This document shows, piece after piece, positions 1 through 8,178 of a stretch of 64,000 nucleotides of DNA. The DNA lies in contig JACPPC010000001.1 of NCBI GenBank assembly GCA_016191225.1, positions 124,001 to 188,000 on the forward strand. Reading direction: 5' to 3'. The stretch comes from Gemmatimonadota bacterium (GTDB taxonomy: Bacteria; Gemmatimonadota; Gemmatimonadetes; Gemmatimonadales; Gemmatimonadaceae). Below the pieces are notes generated by a model. The model did no database searches. It had not been told where the DNA came from and worked only from the letters and a program-made list of their open reading frames with translations. The position numbers were made by a program, and so were the translations under genes. The first letter of the stretch is position 1, and every line of letters begins with the position of its first letter.

Positions 1-763
1 GTCGCTCGATCTCGCTCGCCGCGGCGAGCCCGACCCCCGACAAATCGGGGGGGAGCAGGTCGAGGTTGGCGCGGGGAACCTGGGTGAGCCGCAAGGGCCA
101 CCCGGTGCCGAAGACAAGCCGCTCCGCTCCCACGGTTCGGATGAGGTGCGCGAGCTCGTCCTCGGGGGGGCCCCAGAGCCAGCTGATGTCCCACCAGAGT
201 CGCTCGCGCTCGGCGGGCGTGCACCCCCAGTGCACTTCCTCGACCAGCACGCGCGACGGCGCGGCCACCACGACGTGGGCGGCCGTGCCGCGCGCCAGGG
301 CCCTCACGTGCGCCGCGGTGAGGTCGGGGGCGCCATCGATGGGGTGCCGCTGGCGCGCATCCTCGAACCTGGTGGTGAGGATGAGCACGAGTCCCGCCGC
401 CGCGCAGCGGTGGCCGAGCTCGAGCAGGGCCGGATGGTCGGCGCCGAGCCCGAGCTGCATCGGGTAGGCGCGCACCGCCGGGGCGCCGGCTCGCAGCGCG
501 GCGTCGACCTGGTCCGCGAACCGCGGCCAGTCGGGGCGCACCGTTGGCACCGCGCGCAGGACCGGCGCGTGCGCCGTGAGCGCCTCGGCCAGCGCCGTGT
601 TGCCGTGCACCGGGTCGCGCCACCAGGCGCTCGGCAGGTGCCCCACCCAGGCCTCGCCGATTCCCTCGCGCTCGATCACGCGGCGCAGGATCGCCGGCTC
701 GGGGTGCGGCACGTGCCGCCAGGGATAGCCGCCGATCCAGCAGTGGACGTCGACGAGGGTCAT
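1..763 (-). CDS. Amidohydrolase-fold protein lacking metal ligands (3' end outside window)
   Basis: The reading frame starts at the ATG complementary to 761-763 and stays open to base 1, so the C-terminus is cut by the window edge. The visible 254 residues follow the amidohydrolase_2 (TIM-barrel) pattern and resemble the neighbouring gene. The N-terminal strand reads VDVHCW where active members have HxH. The strand-8 segment reads LVFGTGWPL where the metal-binding Asp (FGTDWP) is expected. I find no counterparts of the barrel histidines. This suggests a non-catalytic or metal-independent paralogue, perhaps a partner of the intact enzyme whose stop codon overlaps its start by four bases. The function and substrate are unknown. 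It is the last visible gene of an operon that also carries a polysaccharide lyase and a binding protein. Confidence 0.75.
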   Translation of the reverse strand, partial: MTLVDVHCWIGGYPWRHVPHPEPAILRRVIEREGIGEAWVGHLPSAWWRDPVHGNTALAEALTAHAPVLRAVPTVRPDWPRFADQVDAALRAGAPAVRAYPMQLGLGADHPALLELGHRCAAAGLVLILTTRFEDARQRHPIDGAPDLTAAHVRALARGTAAHVVVAAPSRVLVEEVHWGCTPAERERLWWDISWLWGPPEDELAHLIRTVGAERLVFGTGWPLRLTQVPRANLDLLPPDLSGVGLAAASEIER

Positions 764-1593
764 GCGCCCTCCCGCGCGATCGCGGCCGTGGCGGCAAACG
801 CCCCCGGCGGGAAGATCCGCACGGCATTGCGCCAGCGGATGTCGGCCAGGTCGCCCGGCGGCAGCCCGATCACGTCGAGGGCGCGCAGCTTGGCGAGTCC
901 GGTGCAGAGGGTGACGTCGGCCGCCCAGAGGAGTCGGCGGGGACCGAGCCATTGCAGGCCGTCGTCGAGCATGCCGCGGTCACAGCCGCTGCCGCTGAGG
1001 TCGAAGCAGACGTTCGGCGCACCGGCGGCCGCGGGGAGCGAATGCTGCCAGTCCCCTCCCCCGCTGATGTGCGCGGCGATGAACGACACGGTGGGGTGGC
1101 GCGCGGCGAGCCGCGCCAGGTCGGCGGCGTCGGAGATGTCCTGTCCCGGCCAGTGCCGGGTGCGGTGCTGCCACAGGTGATGCAGCACCGGCAGGTGGTG
1201 CGCCGCCGCGAACTCGCAGACGGGGTCGAGGAGCGGGTCGTCGCAGCGCCGCGCCGCGGCGAGCTTCACCCCGATGCCGCCGCGGGCGATCCCCCGCTCG
1301 AGCTCGGCGAGGGCGTGGGCCGGGTAGTTCGGGTTGACGTGGATGTACGCGCGAATCCGGCCGGGGTCATGGTCGGCGATGTGGTACATCGACGTGTTGC
1401 CCCCCGTGACGTCGTCGGGCGAGGCGAAGTAGGTGGGCGACGCCGTCCCCCAGGTGCCGAGGATCGAGGCCACGTGGCAGCTGATGCCGATCCGGTCGCC
1501 GGCCTCGAGGCGGCGCCTGTCGGTGTCGAAGCTGCGGCCGAAGTGCGCGTGGACGTCGATCAGCGGCGCCGTGCCGGCGAGGGGCGTGGTCAT
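760..1593 (-). CDS. Amidohydrolase family protein (TIM-barrel metal hydrolase)
   Basis: A 277-residue amidohydrolase_2-type protein. Metal-site elements are visible: the HxH of IDVHAHFGRS near residue 10, His in PVLHHLWQH, His in FIAAHISGG, and Asp in LLWAADVTL, as expected for a hydrolase or decarboxylase of this superfamily. I chose the ATG at 1593 because it places the HxH strand about ten residues from the start; the frame is open further upstream but that stretch has no family character. It lies 28 bases after the aminotransferase-like gene and overlaps the next amidohydrolase by ATGA. The reaction cannot be read from the sequence. The operon suggests breakdown of an aminated or acylated sugar-derived compound, which is inference. 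Confidence 0.85.
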   Translation of the reverse strand: MTTPLAGTAPLIDVHAHFGRSFDTDRRRLEAGDRIGISCHVASILGTWGTASPTYFASPDDVTGGNTSMYHIADHDPGRIRAYIHVNPNYPAHALAELERGIARGGIGVKLAAARRCDDPLLDPVCEFAAAHHLPVLHHLWQHRTRHWPGQDISDAADLARLAARHPTVSFIAAHISGGGDWQHSLPAAAGAPNVCFDLSGSGCDRGMLDDGLQWLGPRRLLWAADVTLCTGLAKLRALDVIGLPPGDLADIRWRNAVRIFPPGAFAATAAIAREGA

Positions 1594-1621
1594 GCGGCGC
1601 GCCCGCCCACGCATGCCGGCG

Positions 1622-2788
1622 TCACGCGGCCGCCGGGTGCGCGGCGGCGACGTCGCGCGCCGCGGCATGCAGCCCGGCATCGAACGCCCCGAGGGCCGCG
1701 TGGTCGTGGGCAAGCATGGGGAAATTGTACGCCCCGCGCTTGACGAGCACACCGTGCGCGCAGCAGGCGGCGAGCCAGGTGCGCTCGGCCTCGGCGGCGG
1801 AGAATCGCACGAACCACATCTGCGGCACGCCCTCCACCGTGGCGGCAATCCCGGCTCCCGCCAGTGCGTCGCGGGCGATCCGCATCTGGCGCTCCCCGGT
1901 CTCGCGCAGCACCGCCGGCAGGCTCATCTCGGCGGCGACGTCAAGCACGGCGTGGGCGGCGGCGAGGGCCGCCGTCTCACCGGCCAGCGTCGACGACACC
2001 CAGGTGCGCTGCACGGCGTCCATCACCTCGCGCCGCCCCACCACGGCGCTCAGCGGGAATCCGTTGGCCAGCGCCTTGCCGAACACCGCGATGTCGGGGG
2101 TCACCGCCGACGCGGCCTGGCAGCTGCCGCCCGGCATCCGCACGCCGGTCTTCATCTCGTCGAACACGAGCACCGCCCCGGTTCGCGTGGCGAGGTCCCG
2201 TGCGCGCTGCAGCCACGCGCGCGAGGGCTCGCGCTCGACCAGCGGCTCGATCACGATCGCGGCGAGGCTGCTCCCGGCGTCGCGCACCTCGCGCTCCAGG
2301 TCCGGGACCTCGTCGAACCGCACCGGCCGGAAGTCGCGGCGCACGCCGGCGGGCACTCCGGCCACGTCGCTCCACCAGTCGAGCCAGCCGAAGTAGCCGC
2401 TGCCGATCACCAGGTCGCGCCCGGTCAGCGCGCGGGCGATGCGCACCGCCGCCGCGACCCCTTCGGCGCCACTTTTCAGGAATCGCACCGACTCGGCGCA
2501 CGGGATGAGGTCGCCGAGGCGTTCGGCGAGCAGCCCCTCGCTGCGGTGCGCGAGGCCGGCCACGTTGCCCGCCCGCACCGCCTCGATCACGCGCGCGGTC
2601 ACCGCCGGGTGGGCGTAGCCGAGCGCGACGGCGCCCAGCGCCGCGGTGGCGTCGACCAGCGTGCGGCCGTCGGCGAGGGTGATGCGGCACCCCCCGGCAC
2701 TCGCGTACTCGGTGGGGAGCCCGCCGTCCGTCGCGCCCCAGAGGGCCATCGGTTGCTTGCTGCCGGTGCTGGCGCCGCCGGGGATCAT
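1622..2788 (-). CDS. Class III aminotransferase / glutamate-1-semialdehyde aminomutase-like PLP enzyme
   Basis: A 388-residue fold-type I PLP enzyme. The segment FDEMKTGVR carries the cofactor-pyridine Asp, and FGKALANGFPLSA contains the Schiff-base Lys, both typical of class III aminotransferases and glutamate-1-semialdehyde 2,1-aminomutases. The length is slightly short for HemL (about 430), and the catabolic context argues against a haem role. The start ATG overlaps the stop of the TrmJ-like gene by four bases. Two amidohydrolases follow. A plausible role is transamination or amino-group migration on an intermediate processed by those hydrolases; the substrate is unknown. Confidence 0.82.
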   Translation of the reverse strand: MIPGGASTGSKQPMALWGATDGGLPTEYASAGGCRITLADGRTLVDATAALGAVALGYAHPAVTARVIEAVRAGNVAGLAHRSEGLLAERLGDLIPCAESVRFLKSGAEGVAAAVRIARALTGRDLVIGSGYFGWLDWWSDVAGVPAGVRRDFRPVRFDEVPDLEREVRDAGSSLAAIVIEPLVEREPSRAWLQRARDLATRTGAVLVFDEMKTGVRMPGGSCQAASAVTPDIAVFGKALANGFPLSAVVGRREVMDAVQRTWVSSTLAGETAALAAAHAVLDVAAEMSLPAVLRETGERQMRIARDALAGAGIAATVEGVPQMWFVRFSAAEAERTWLAACCAHGVLVKRGAYNFPMLAHDHAALGAFDAGLHAAARDVAAAHPAAA

Positions 2789-3690
2789 GAGTCGCGCTCC
2801 GGTGGCGTGGGCGCCGCGGCGGCGTCCGCGCGCGGCGGTGACGCGTCGTGCGCGGCGCTGCCGCCCTCCGCGCCACGCGGCGCCCCCTCGCCGGGCGATG
2901 GCCGGCCCGTCACGCGCTCGAAGGCCCGCACCACCTCGATCCAGATCGCGCGCACCAGCTGGATCTCGCGGGCGTCCGGCGAGGAGCGGTATGCCAGCGA
3001 CCGCACGGTGCGCATCACGTACTCGGCGTTTCGCGTCTTGAAGAAGTCGATCGTGTCGAGGGCGCGCCGCGCGTCACCGGCCATGCGCTCGTACTCGTCC
3101 TGCGTGGCCGGAGGGGCGCTCTTGCGCGACGGCTTGAGGACGCGCGTGGCGTCGCCGGCGGCGACATGCAGCTCGTAGAGGCCCACCATCACCGCCTGGG
3201 CGAGGTTGAGCGACGAATGCTCGGTGGTGGGGATGTGGACGGTGACGGCCGACTTGTCGAGCGCCTCCCTGGGGAGTCCCCAGTCCTCGCGGCCGAAGAG
3301 GAGGGCGACCGGGCCGCTCGCCGCGTGCGCGAGGAGGTCGGCGGCGGCCTCGCGCGGCGACTGGACGATCCACTTGGCCGCACGGCGCTTGCCGGCGAAG
3401 GCGGCGACGCGCACGCAGCCGGCGAGGGCCTCGTCGAGGTCGTCGTGATGGCGGATGCGGGCGACGATGTCCTGCGTGTCGTGGGCGATTCCCTCGATGC
3501 GGTACGGGTCGTACGCCACCGGCCGCACCAGCCGCAGGTCGCGCACGCCCATGTTCTTCATCACCCTCACCGTGGCGGCGATGTTGATCGGGTCCCGCGG
3601 CTCGAGCAGGACGACGCGCACGCGGTCGAGGAGCGACTCAGGCACCGGGAAAGGCGAAGGGGAGGTAGCGGTCGGCGGGCTGCCGGTCAC
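2785..3690 (-). CDS. TrmH/TrmJ-family SPOUT RNA 2'-O-methyltransferase
   Basis: Up to 301 residues. The core matches the TrmJ-type SpoU/TrmH family: RVVLLEPRDPINIAATVR at the N-terminus, LLFGREDWGLP for motif 2, and IPTTEHSSLNLAQAV for motif 3, which form the trefoil-knot SAM site. TrmJ methylates the 2'-OH of residue 32 in tRNA. A C-terminal extension (about residues 180-301) is Ala/Pro-rich at its end. The longest frame overlaps the upstream lyase gene by 53 bases; a GTG at 3645 would reduce this to 8 bases and start just before the conserved core, so it may be the real start. Its place inside a carbohydrate-type operon is odd for a tRNA-modifying enzyme. Confidence 0.85.
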   Translation of the reverse strand: MTGSPPTATSPSPFPVPESLLDRVRVVLLEPRDPINIAATVRVMKNMGVRDLRLVRPVAYDPYRIEGIAHDTQDIVARIRHHDDLDEALAGCVRVAAFAGKRRAAKWIVQSPREAAADLLAHAASGPVALLFGREDWGLPREALDKSAVTVHIPTTEHSSLNLAQAVMVGLYELHVAAGDATRVLKPSRKSAPPATQDEYERMAGDARRALDTIDFFKTRNAEYVMRTVRSLAYRSSPDAREIQLVRAIWIEVVRAFERVTGRPSPGEGAPRGAEGGSAAHDASPPRADAAAAPTPPERDS

Positions 3691-6604
3691 CGGCCAGGTA
3701 GGCCCGGTCGCCGCGCGCCCCGCTCAGCACGAGCTGGCCGCGCCGGCGCTCGCGCTCCGCGGAAATGTCGTTCACCAGCACGTCGAGGCGAAACCCCGGG
3801 CCCGCGAGGGGGCCGGTGCGGGGCCAGCTGGCGGCGATCGCCCAGCCGTCGTCGTCGCGCGTGAAGGTCGCGGTGAGCGAGAGGTCGCGCTCGGCGGCGC
3901 CCCCGGGGGTGAAGCGCACGCTGCCGTCGTCGTCGGGGACGAGGAGCCAGCTCGCCATCACGAGCCCACGCTCCGGGGCACTGAGGTGCAGCTGCACGCC
4001 GTCGGAGTTGACGTCCGGCGCCTCGTTGTCGAGCTCGTTCTCCTCGCGCCACGGCGCGAACAGCGGCTCCCGGTCGGGCACGCGAACGGCGACGCGCAGG
4101 GTGCCGGCGTCCGCGGTGACGTCGACCGTGGCGCGCGGCGCGCCGGACCGGACCCAGTCGTCCTCGGTGGCGCGCCAGTGGGCCTCGCCCAGTTCGAAGT
4201 GCGCGGGGAGCGAGCGAGGCAAGCGAGTGGCACCCGAGTCGCCCGCGCCGGACTCCGCCACCGCATGCCCCGGCTCGCGGCGACCGGTGTCGGCCGGCGG
4301 AGTCGCGACGAGCCCGCCGAGGGAAATGGTGCGGTGGCCGGCGTCGTCGTCGACCTCGACCCGCCACCCGGTGGCCGCGCGCGCGTGCACGTGCCGCGCG
4401 CCGCTCGCGAGCTCCACGGTCGTGGCATCGTCATCGCGATGGACGCTGGCGACCGCCTCCGGCGTCCACACCCAGGCGATGGTGAGGCTTCCGCTGCCAC
4501 CCCCGCAGCTCAGCGCGTGAAAGCGGCGCGGGCCGGTGCCGGCGGGGCCGGGGGCGCGCGCGCGCCAGAGGCCGAAGTGGTCGGGCGCGCAGATCCACGC
4601 CTGCAGCCGGTGCGGATCGCCGGCGTCGGGGGTCGCGCCGCGATCGTCGGCGGCGGTCGTGTCGTACCCGGCGCCGGAATCGACGTCGTCCCCGGCAGCG
4701 GACTCGAGCTCGGCGCCGTCGCCATCCGCGGCGTCGCCGTCCACGCCCGTGTCGCCGTCATCAGCCGGAGGGGCGGCGCCGCCATCGACGTCCGGCCACG
4801 AGCGCACCAGCCCCGGGCGCGGCGCCCAGCCCTCGAGCACAACCGGCTCCCCGTCCGCCAACACCGCGAACTCGAGCGAACGAAGCCAGGCGAACCCCTC
4901 GTCGCGCACGCGGTCACCGAACAGGCTCCGGAGGCCTGCGCCCTCCCACTGCACCACGCCGGCCACGGTTCCGTCCACGTGCAGCGGCAGGTCGATCGTC
5001 GCATCGCCGGGCGCGTCCCACTCCAGATGGTCGAGCAGGTAGCCGGGCATCGCCACCAGCGAGCGGCGCAGCACGACCCCGGGCGACGCCCCGCGGAACT
5101 CGGCATCGACCCATCCGGCGTCGCCCAGATCGTCCCACGCCCGCAGCACTCCCGCCGCCAGCGCGGGCGTCTCGTGATTCGCGAACGGCGCGTTGTGGGC
5201 GAGCGCCGAGCGGTACCAGAACAGGTCGTCGGTGGTGTAGCTCCCGGTGCCGGCGTCGTCGAGCCAGCGCACGCCGTCGTGCGCGAGCAGGAGGTTGAGG
5301 CGGTCGGGGTGGCCGTGCCCGCCGCCGCTCTCGCCGAAGTCGAGCGCCACGTACACGCGCCCCGCGTCGCGACGCAGGATCGCGAGCCCCTGCCACGGGA
5401 GCAGCAGCGACCCGGGCGCCGGCGCCTCGAGCGCGGGGAGCTCCGGCAGCGCCGCGACCAGCGCGCGCCAGCCGAGGTCGGCGCGCGTGAGGCCCGACGC
5501 GGGGACATTGCGCTCGGCCTCGGCCGTCGATCGCGCACGCTGCGTGTCGCCGCGCGGGATGGCCGGGTCGTAGAGCGCATGCAAGGCGCCCCGCAGCACA
5601 TGATCGTCGCGTGTGCGGGCGAGCCCCAGCTCGGCCACCTCGGCGAACCGCCACTGGCGCAGCGACACGTTCCACGGCGAGTCGCGCCGCGCGGGAACGG
5701 TGAGTCCGGGCATCGCCGTCAGGAACGGCAGCGCCGCCGCCCGGTCGAACCGCGCGACGAGGGCGGCGTCGATCCCGATGCCGGCGGCCCCGGCCAGGTG
5801 CATGCCGTACCAGAGCCCGCGCTGCGCAAACTGGTGGTAGTTCTCCCCCTCGTACCACGACCCGTCCGGCAAGAGGCCGTCGCGCAGCTGCGCCCCCACC
5901 CCCGCGGGGCCGAGCAGCGCCCGCTCGGCCGCGGCGCGGTCGCCGAGCAGCAGCGACGACGCCGCGAGCGCCGCCGCATTCCATACCTGCCGGTTGCTGC
6001 CGCCTTCGTCGTAGCTCGCGACCAGCGCGCGGCTCGGCTCGAGCAGGCGCTCGCGCGCCGTCGCCGAGAGTCCCGGCTCGGCAGCGCCTGCGGTCTCGAG
6101 CAGGTCGAGGGCCGCGCACAGCTGCAGCAGCCAGATCGACTCGAGGTACGTGCTGAAGAAGGGGCGGGTCGGCCCGAGCACGTTGTCGCGGTTCGGATAG
6201 TCGAGGTACCGCTCGGCGCAGGACTCGATGACTGTCGTGGCGAAGCGCCGGTGCCTCGCGTCACCCCGCAGCGCGTGCAGCAGCGCCGCGTGCACCCCGC
6301 GCTCGGCGTACCAGAGGTGGAACGACATGATCCACCAGCGATAGTGCGCCTCGTCGTCGCACACCGTGCCGCAGTGCGGGCAGCGGTGCCGGCGCGGCGA
6401 CGCCGGATCGAAGGCGAGCGGGGTGCCATCGGCCGGGCAGCGTCCGCCGTGCCGCGTGAGGCGGGCCTTTTCCGCCGGGAGCGCGATGTCGCGGCCGAGC
6501 CAGGGCTCGAGGTCGGCGGCGAGCGAGTCGGCGAGGGGCGCCAGGGGGCCGGCCGCGACGGCGCGGCGCGCCTCGAGGGCCGCCCGGTCGCGAAAGACGA
6601 TCAT
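3638..6604 (-). CDS. Heparinase II/III-family polysaccharide lyase with C-terminal CBM9-like domain
   Basis: A 988-residue protein. Residues about 85-400 form an alpha/alpha-toroid typical of alginate-lyase-like enzymes (NRQVWNA near 204, YEGENYHQF near 251). The beta-sandwich segment from about 410 holds ESGGGHGHPDRLNLLL and WLDDAGTGSYTTDD, the heparinase II/III hallmark. Near the N-terminus four Cys (about 56, 75, 78, 82) form a zinc-ribbon-like cluster. Residues about 603-661 are a very acidic Asp/Gly/Ala-rich insert. The last about 160 residues (from HFELGEAHWRATEDDW) resemble a CBM9/DOMON-type carbohydrate-binding domain. No signal peptide is apparent, so imported oligosaccharides or a non-classical route are possible. 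The start overlaps the binding-protein stop as ATGA. The uronate substrate is unknown. Confidence 0.88.
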   Translation of the reverse strand: MIVFRDRAALEARRAVAAGPLAPLADSLAADLEPWLGRDIALPAEKARLTRHGGRCPADGTPLAFDPASPRRHRCPHCGTVCDDEAHYRWWIMSFHLWYAERGVHAALLHALRGDARHRRFATTVIESCAERYLDYPNRDNVLGPTRPFFSTYLESIWLLQLCAALDLLETAGAAEPGLSATARERLLEPSRALVASYDEGGSNRQVWNAAALAASSLLLGDRAAAERALLGPAGVGAQLRDGLLPDGSWYEGENYHQFAQRGLWYGMHLAGAAGIGIDAALVARFDRAAALPFLTAMPGLTVPARRDSPWNVSLRQWRFAEVAELGLARTRDDHVLRGALHALYDPAIPRGDTQRARSTAEAERNVPASGLTRADLGWRALVAALPELPALEAPAPGSLLLPWQGLAILRRDAGRVYVALDFGESGGGHGHPDRLNLLLAHDGVRWLDDAGTGSYTTDDLFWYRSALAHNAPFANHETPALAAGVLRAWDDLGDAGWVDAEFRGASPGVVLRRSLVAMPGYLLDHLEWDAPGDATIDLPLHVDGTVAGVVQWEGAGLRSLFGDRVRDEGFAWLRSLEFAVLADGEPVVLEGWAPRPGLVRSWPDVDGGAAPPADDGDTGVDGDAADGDGAELESAAGDDVDSGAGYDTTAADDRGATPDAGDPHRLQAWICAPDHFGLWRARAPGPAGTGPRRFHALSCGGGSGSLTIAWVWTPEAVASVHRDDDATTVELASGARHVHARAATGWRVEVDDDAGHRTISLGGLVATPPADTGRREPGHAVAESGAGDSGATRLPRSLPAHFELGEAHWRATEDDWVRSGAPRATVDVTADAGTLRVAVRVPDREPLFAPWREENELDNEAPDVNSDGVQLHLSAPERGLVMASWLLVPDDDGSVRFTPGGAAERDLSLTATFTRDDDGWAIAASWPRTGPLAGPGFRLDVLVNDISAERERRRGQLVLSGARGDRAYLAGDRQPADRYLPFAFPGA

Positions 6605-8172
6605 GGCGCGATCCGCCAACGCGTGACCGTCGCCAGCTCGCCGCGCAGGTCCATCTCCACGCCGGAGAGCCGCCGCGTCATGCCCTGCAGGCCGCGCGCG
6701 TGCACGAGCCACGCCACCGGCTGTTCGCGGTCGAGTTGCGCCTGCACGTCCCGCCACGCCCGGCGCAGCGCCGGTGCCGACGTCGCGGCGCGCACCGCGG
6801 CGAATCGCTGGTCGAGCGGCGCGGTGTGCCAGTCGGCGTAGTCGAGCACGCCACCGCGCTGGCGGCCGTCGAACATCGCGCCGACGAAGCCCAGCGCCAC
6901 GTCGCCGGGAATGCCCGTCACGAGGGCGTCGAACCGGCGCGGCCGGGCGCGCGCCTCGGCGAGGAAGGCGCCAAGTTCCCGGGTGCGAATCGCGACCCGC
7001 ACGCCGCGCGCGGCGAGGTCGGCCTGCACGAGTTGCTCCATGAGGTTGTCGCCACTGCCGACACAGAGCAGCTCGAAGGCGAGGGGCGCGCCGTCGCGGG
7101 TGCGCGTGCCGTCGGGACCGCGCCGCCAGCCCGCCGCGTCGAGCAGGGAGTCGGCGCGCACGGGCTCGTAGCCGCTCCCCGCAGCGGCGCCGGCGAACGG
7201 ATGCGCGCCCGGGACGGGACCGCGCGCCGGCGTGCCCTGCCCGGCGAGCGCGACCGACACCACGCGGTCGCGGTCGATGGAGAGGGAGAGGGCGCGGCGC
7301 ACGCGCGCATCGGCCAGCGCCGGCCTGGCGGCGTTGAACACCAGGGCGTGCGTGAACAGCACCGGATACGACAGGGCGCGCAGGGTGGGATCGCCATCGG
7401 CGAGCGGGGCCATTCCCGGCGCGATGCCGGCCACGTCGAGCTCGCCGCTCACGAGCCCGGCGAACTTCGTCGCCGGCTCGTCGACCACCGCGATCACGAG
7501 CCGTCCGATCGCCGGTGGCCCGCCGAGGGCGGCGGGAAAGTCTCGGTTTCGCGCGAACACCCAGCGCTCGCCGGCGCGGCGGCTCACGAACAGGAAGGGC
7601 CCGTTGCCCACCGGGTCGTGCGCGAAGGCCGACCGGCGCAGGTCCGCCCGCGGCGTCTCGCGCAGCAGGTGCGCCGGGGCGACCGGCAACTCGGCGAGGA
7701 TCGGCGGCAGCACCGGCTGCGGCGAGCGAAACCGGACGAACAGCGTGGTGTCGTCCGGGGCGGCGACCGAATCGACGGGGTCCAGCTCGCCGGCGCGGGC
7801 GTAGCCGGTGGCGGGGTCGCGCGCGGCGTCGATGGTGAAGGCCGCGTCGCGCGCCGTCGTCGGCTCGCCGTCGGACCAGCGGAGTCCCGCGCCGGTGATG
7901 ATCGTGAGGCCCCGGCGGTCGGCGGACCAGCTCCATCGACGGGCGAAGTACGGCTGCGGCGCGAGTGCCGGGTCCTCGCGAAAGAGGGTCACGAACAGGA
8001 CGTGCCGCTGCACCTGCCGCGACAGCGGATGCACCGTGGCGAGGGGGTTCATGCCCTCGAGGTCCGCCCCCGACGCGACGACCACCGTGCCCGGCTCGCG
8101 CGCCGGCGCGGCGCAGGCCGCGAGGGCCAGGCAGGCCAGTGCCGTTGACGCCACCCGCGCGGTCGCCATCAT
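6601..8172 (-). CDS. ABC transporter family-5 solute-binding lipoprotein
   Basis: About 523 residues. The N-terminus MMATARV is followed by a hydrophobic run ending in the lipobox LAAC, so the mature protein should be lipid-anchored. The body matches SBP_bac_5 (DppA/OppA) proteins, for example GLTIITGAGLRWSDGEP and DPVGNGPFLF. This family binds peptides, nickel or oligosaccharides. The downstream lyase and nearby alpha-mannosidase favour an oligosaccharide, but peptide binding cannot be excluded. Two adjacent ATGs (8172, 8169) are possible starts. The matching permease genes are divergent and begin only six bases away. Confidence 0.88.
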   Translation of the reverse strand: MMATARVASTALACLALAACAAPAREPGTVVVASGADLEGMNPLATVHPLSRQVQRHVLFVTLFREDPALAPQPYFARRWSWSADRRGLTIITGAGLRWSDGEPTTARDAAFTIDAARDPATGYARAGELDPVDSVAAPDDTTLFVRFRSPQPVLPPILAELPVAPAHLLRETPRADLRRSAFAHDPVGNGPFLFVSRRAGERWVFARNRDFPAALGGPPAIGRLVIAVVDEPATKFAGLVSGELDVAGIAPGMAPLADGDPTLRALSYPVLFTHALVFNAARPALADARVRRALSLSIDRDRVVSVALAGQGTPARGPVPGAHPFAGAAAGSGYEPVRADSLLDAAGWRRGPDGTRTRDGAPLAFELLCVGSGDNLMEQLVQADLAARGVRVAIRTRELGAFLAEARARPRRFDALVTGIPGDVALGFVGAMFDGRQRGGVLDYADWHTAPLDQRFAAVRAATSAPALRRAWRDVQAQLDREQPVAWLVHARGLQGMTRRLSGVEMDLRGELATVTRWRIAP

Positions 8173-8178
8173 CAACGC

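Noticed and set aside
3455..6841. Plus-strand open frame of 1128 codons opposite the lyase gene
   Set aside because: Arg/Gly/Ala-rich with no family pattern. It is the antisense shadow of the lyase, caused by high GC. The minus frame has clear conserved motifs.
6605..7936. N-terminal extension of the lyase frame to 7936
   Set aside because: The extra 444 codons lie over the binding-protein gene and show no conserved sequence. The ATG at 6604 overlaps the binding-protein stop as ATGA, as at many junctions here.
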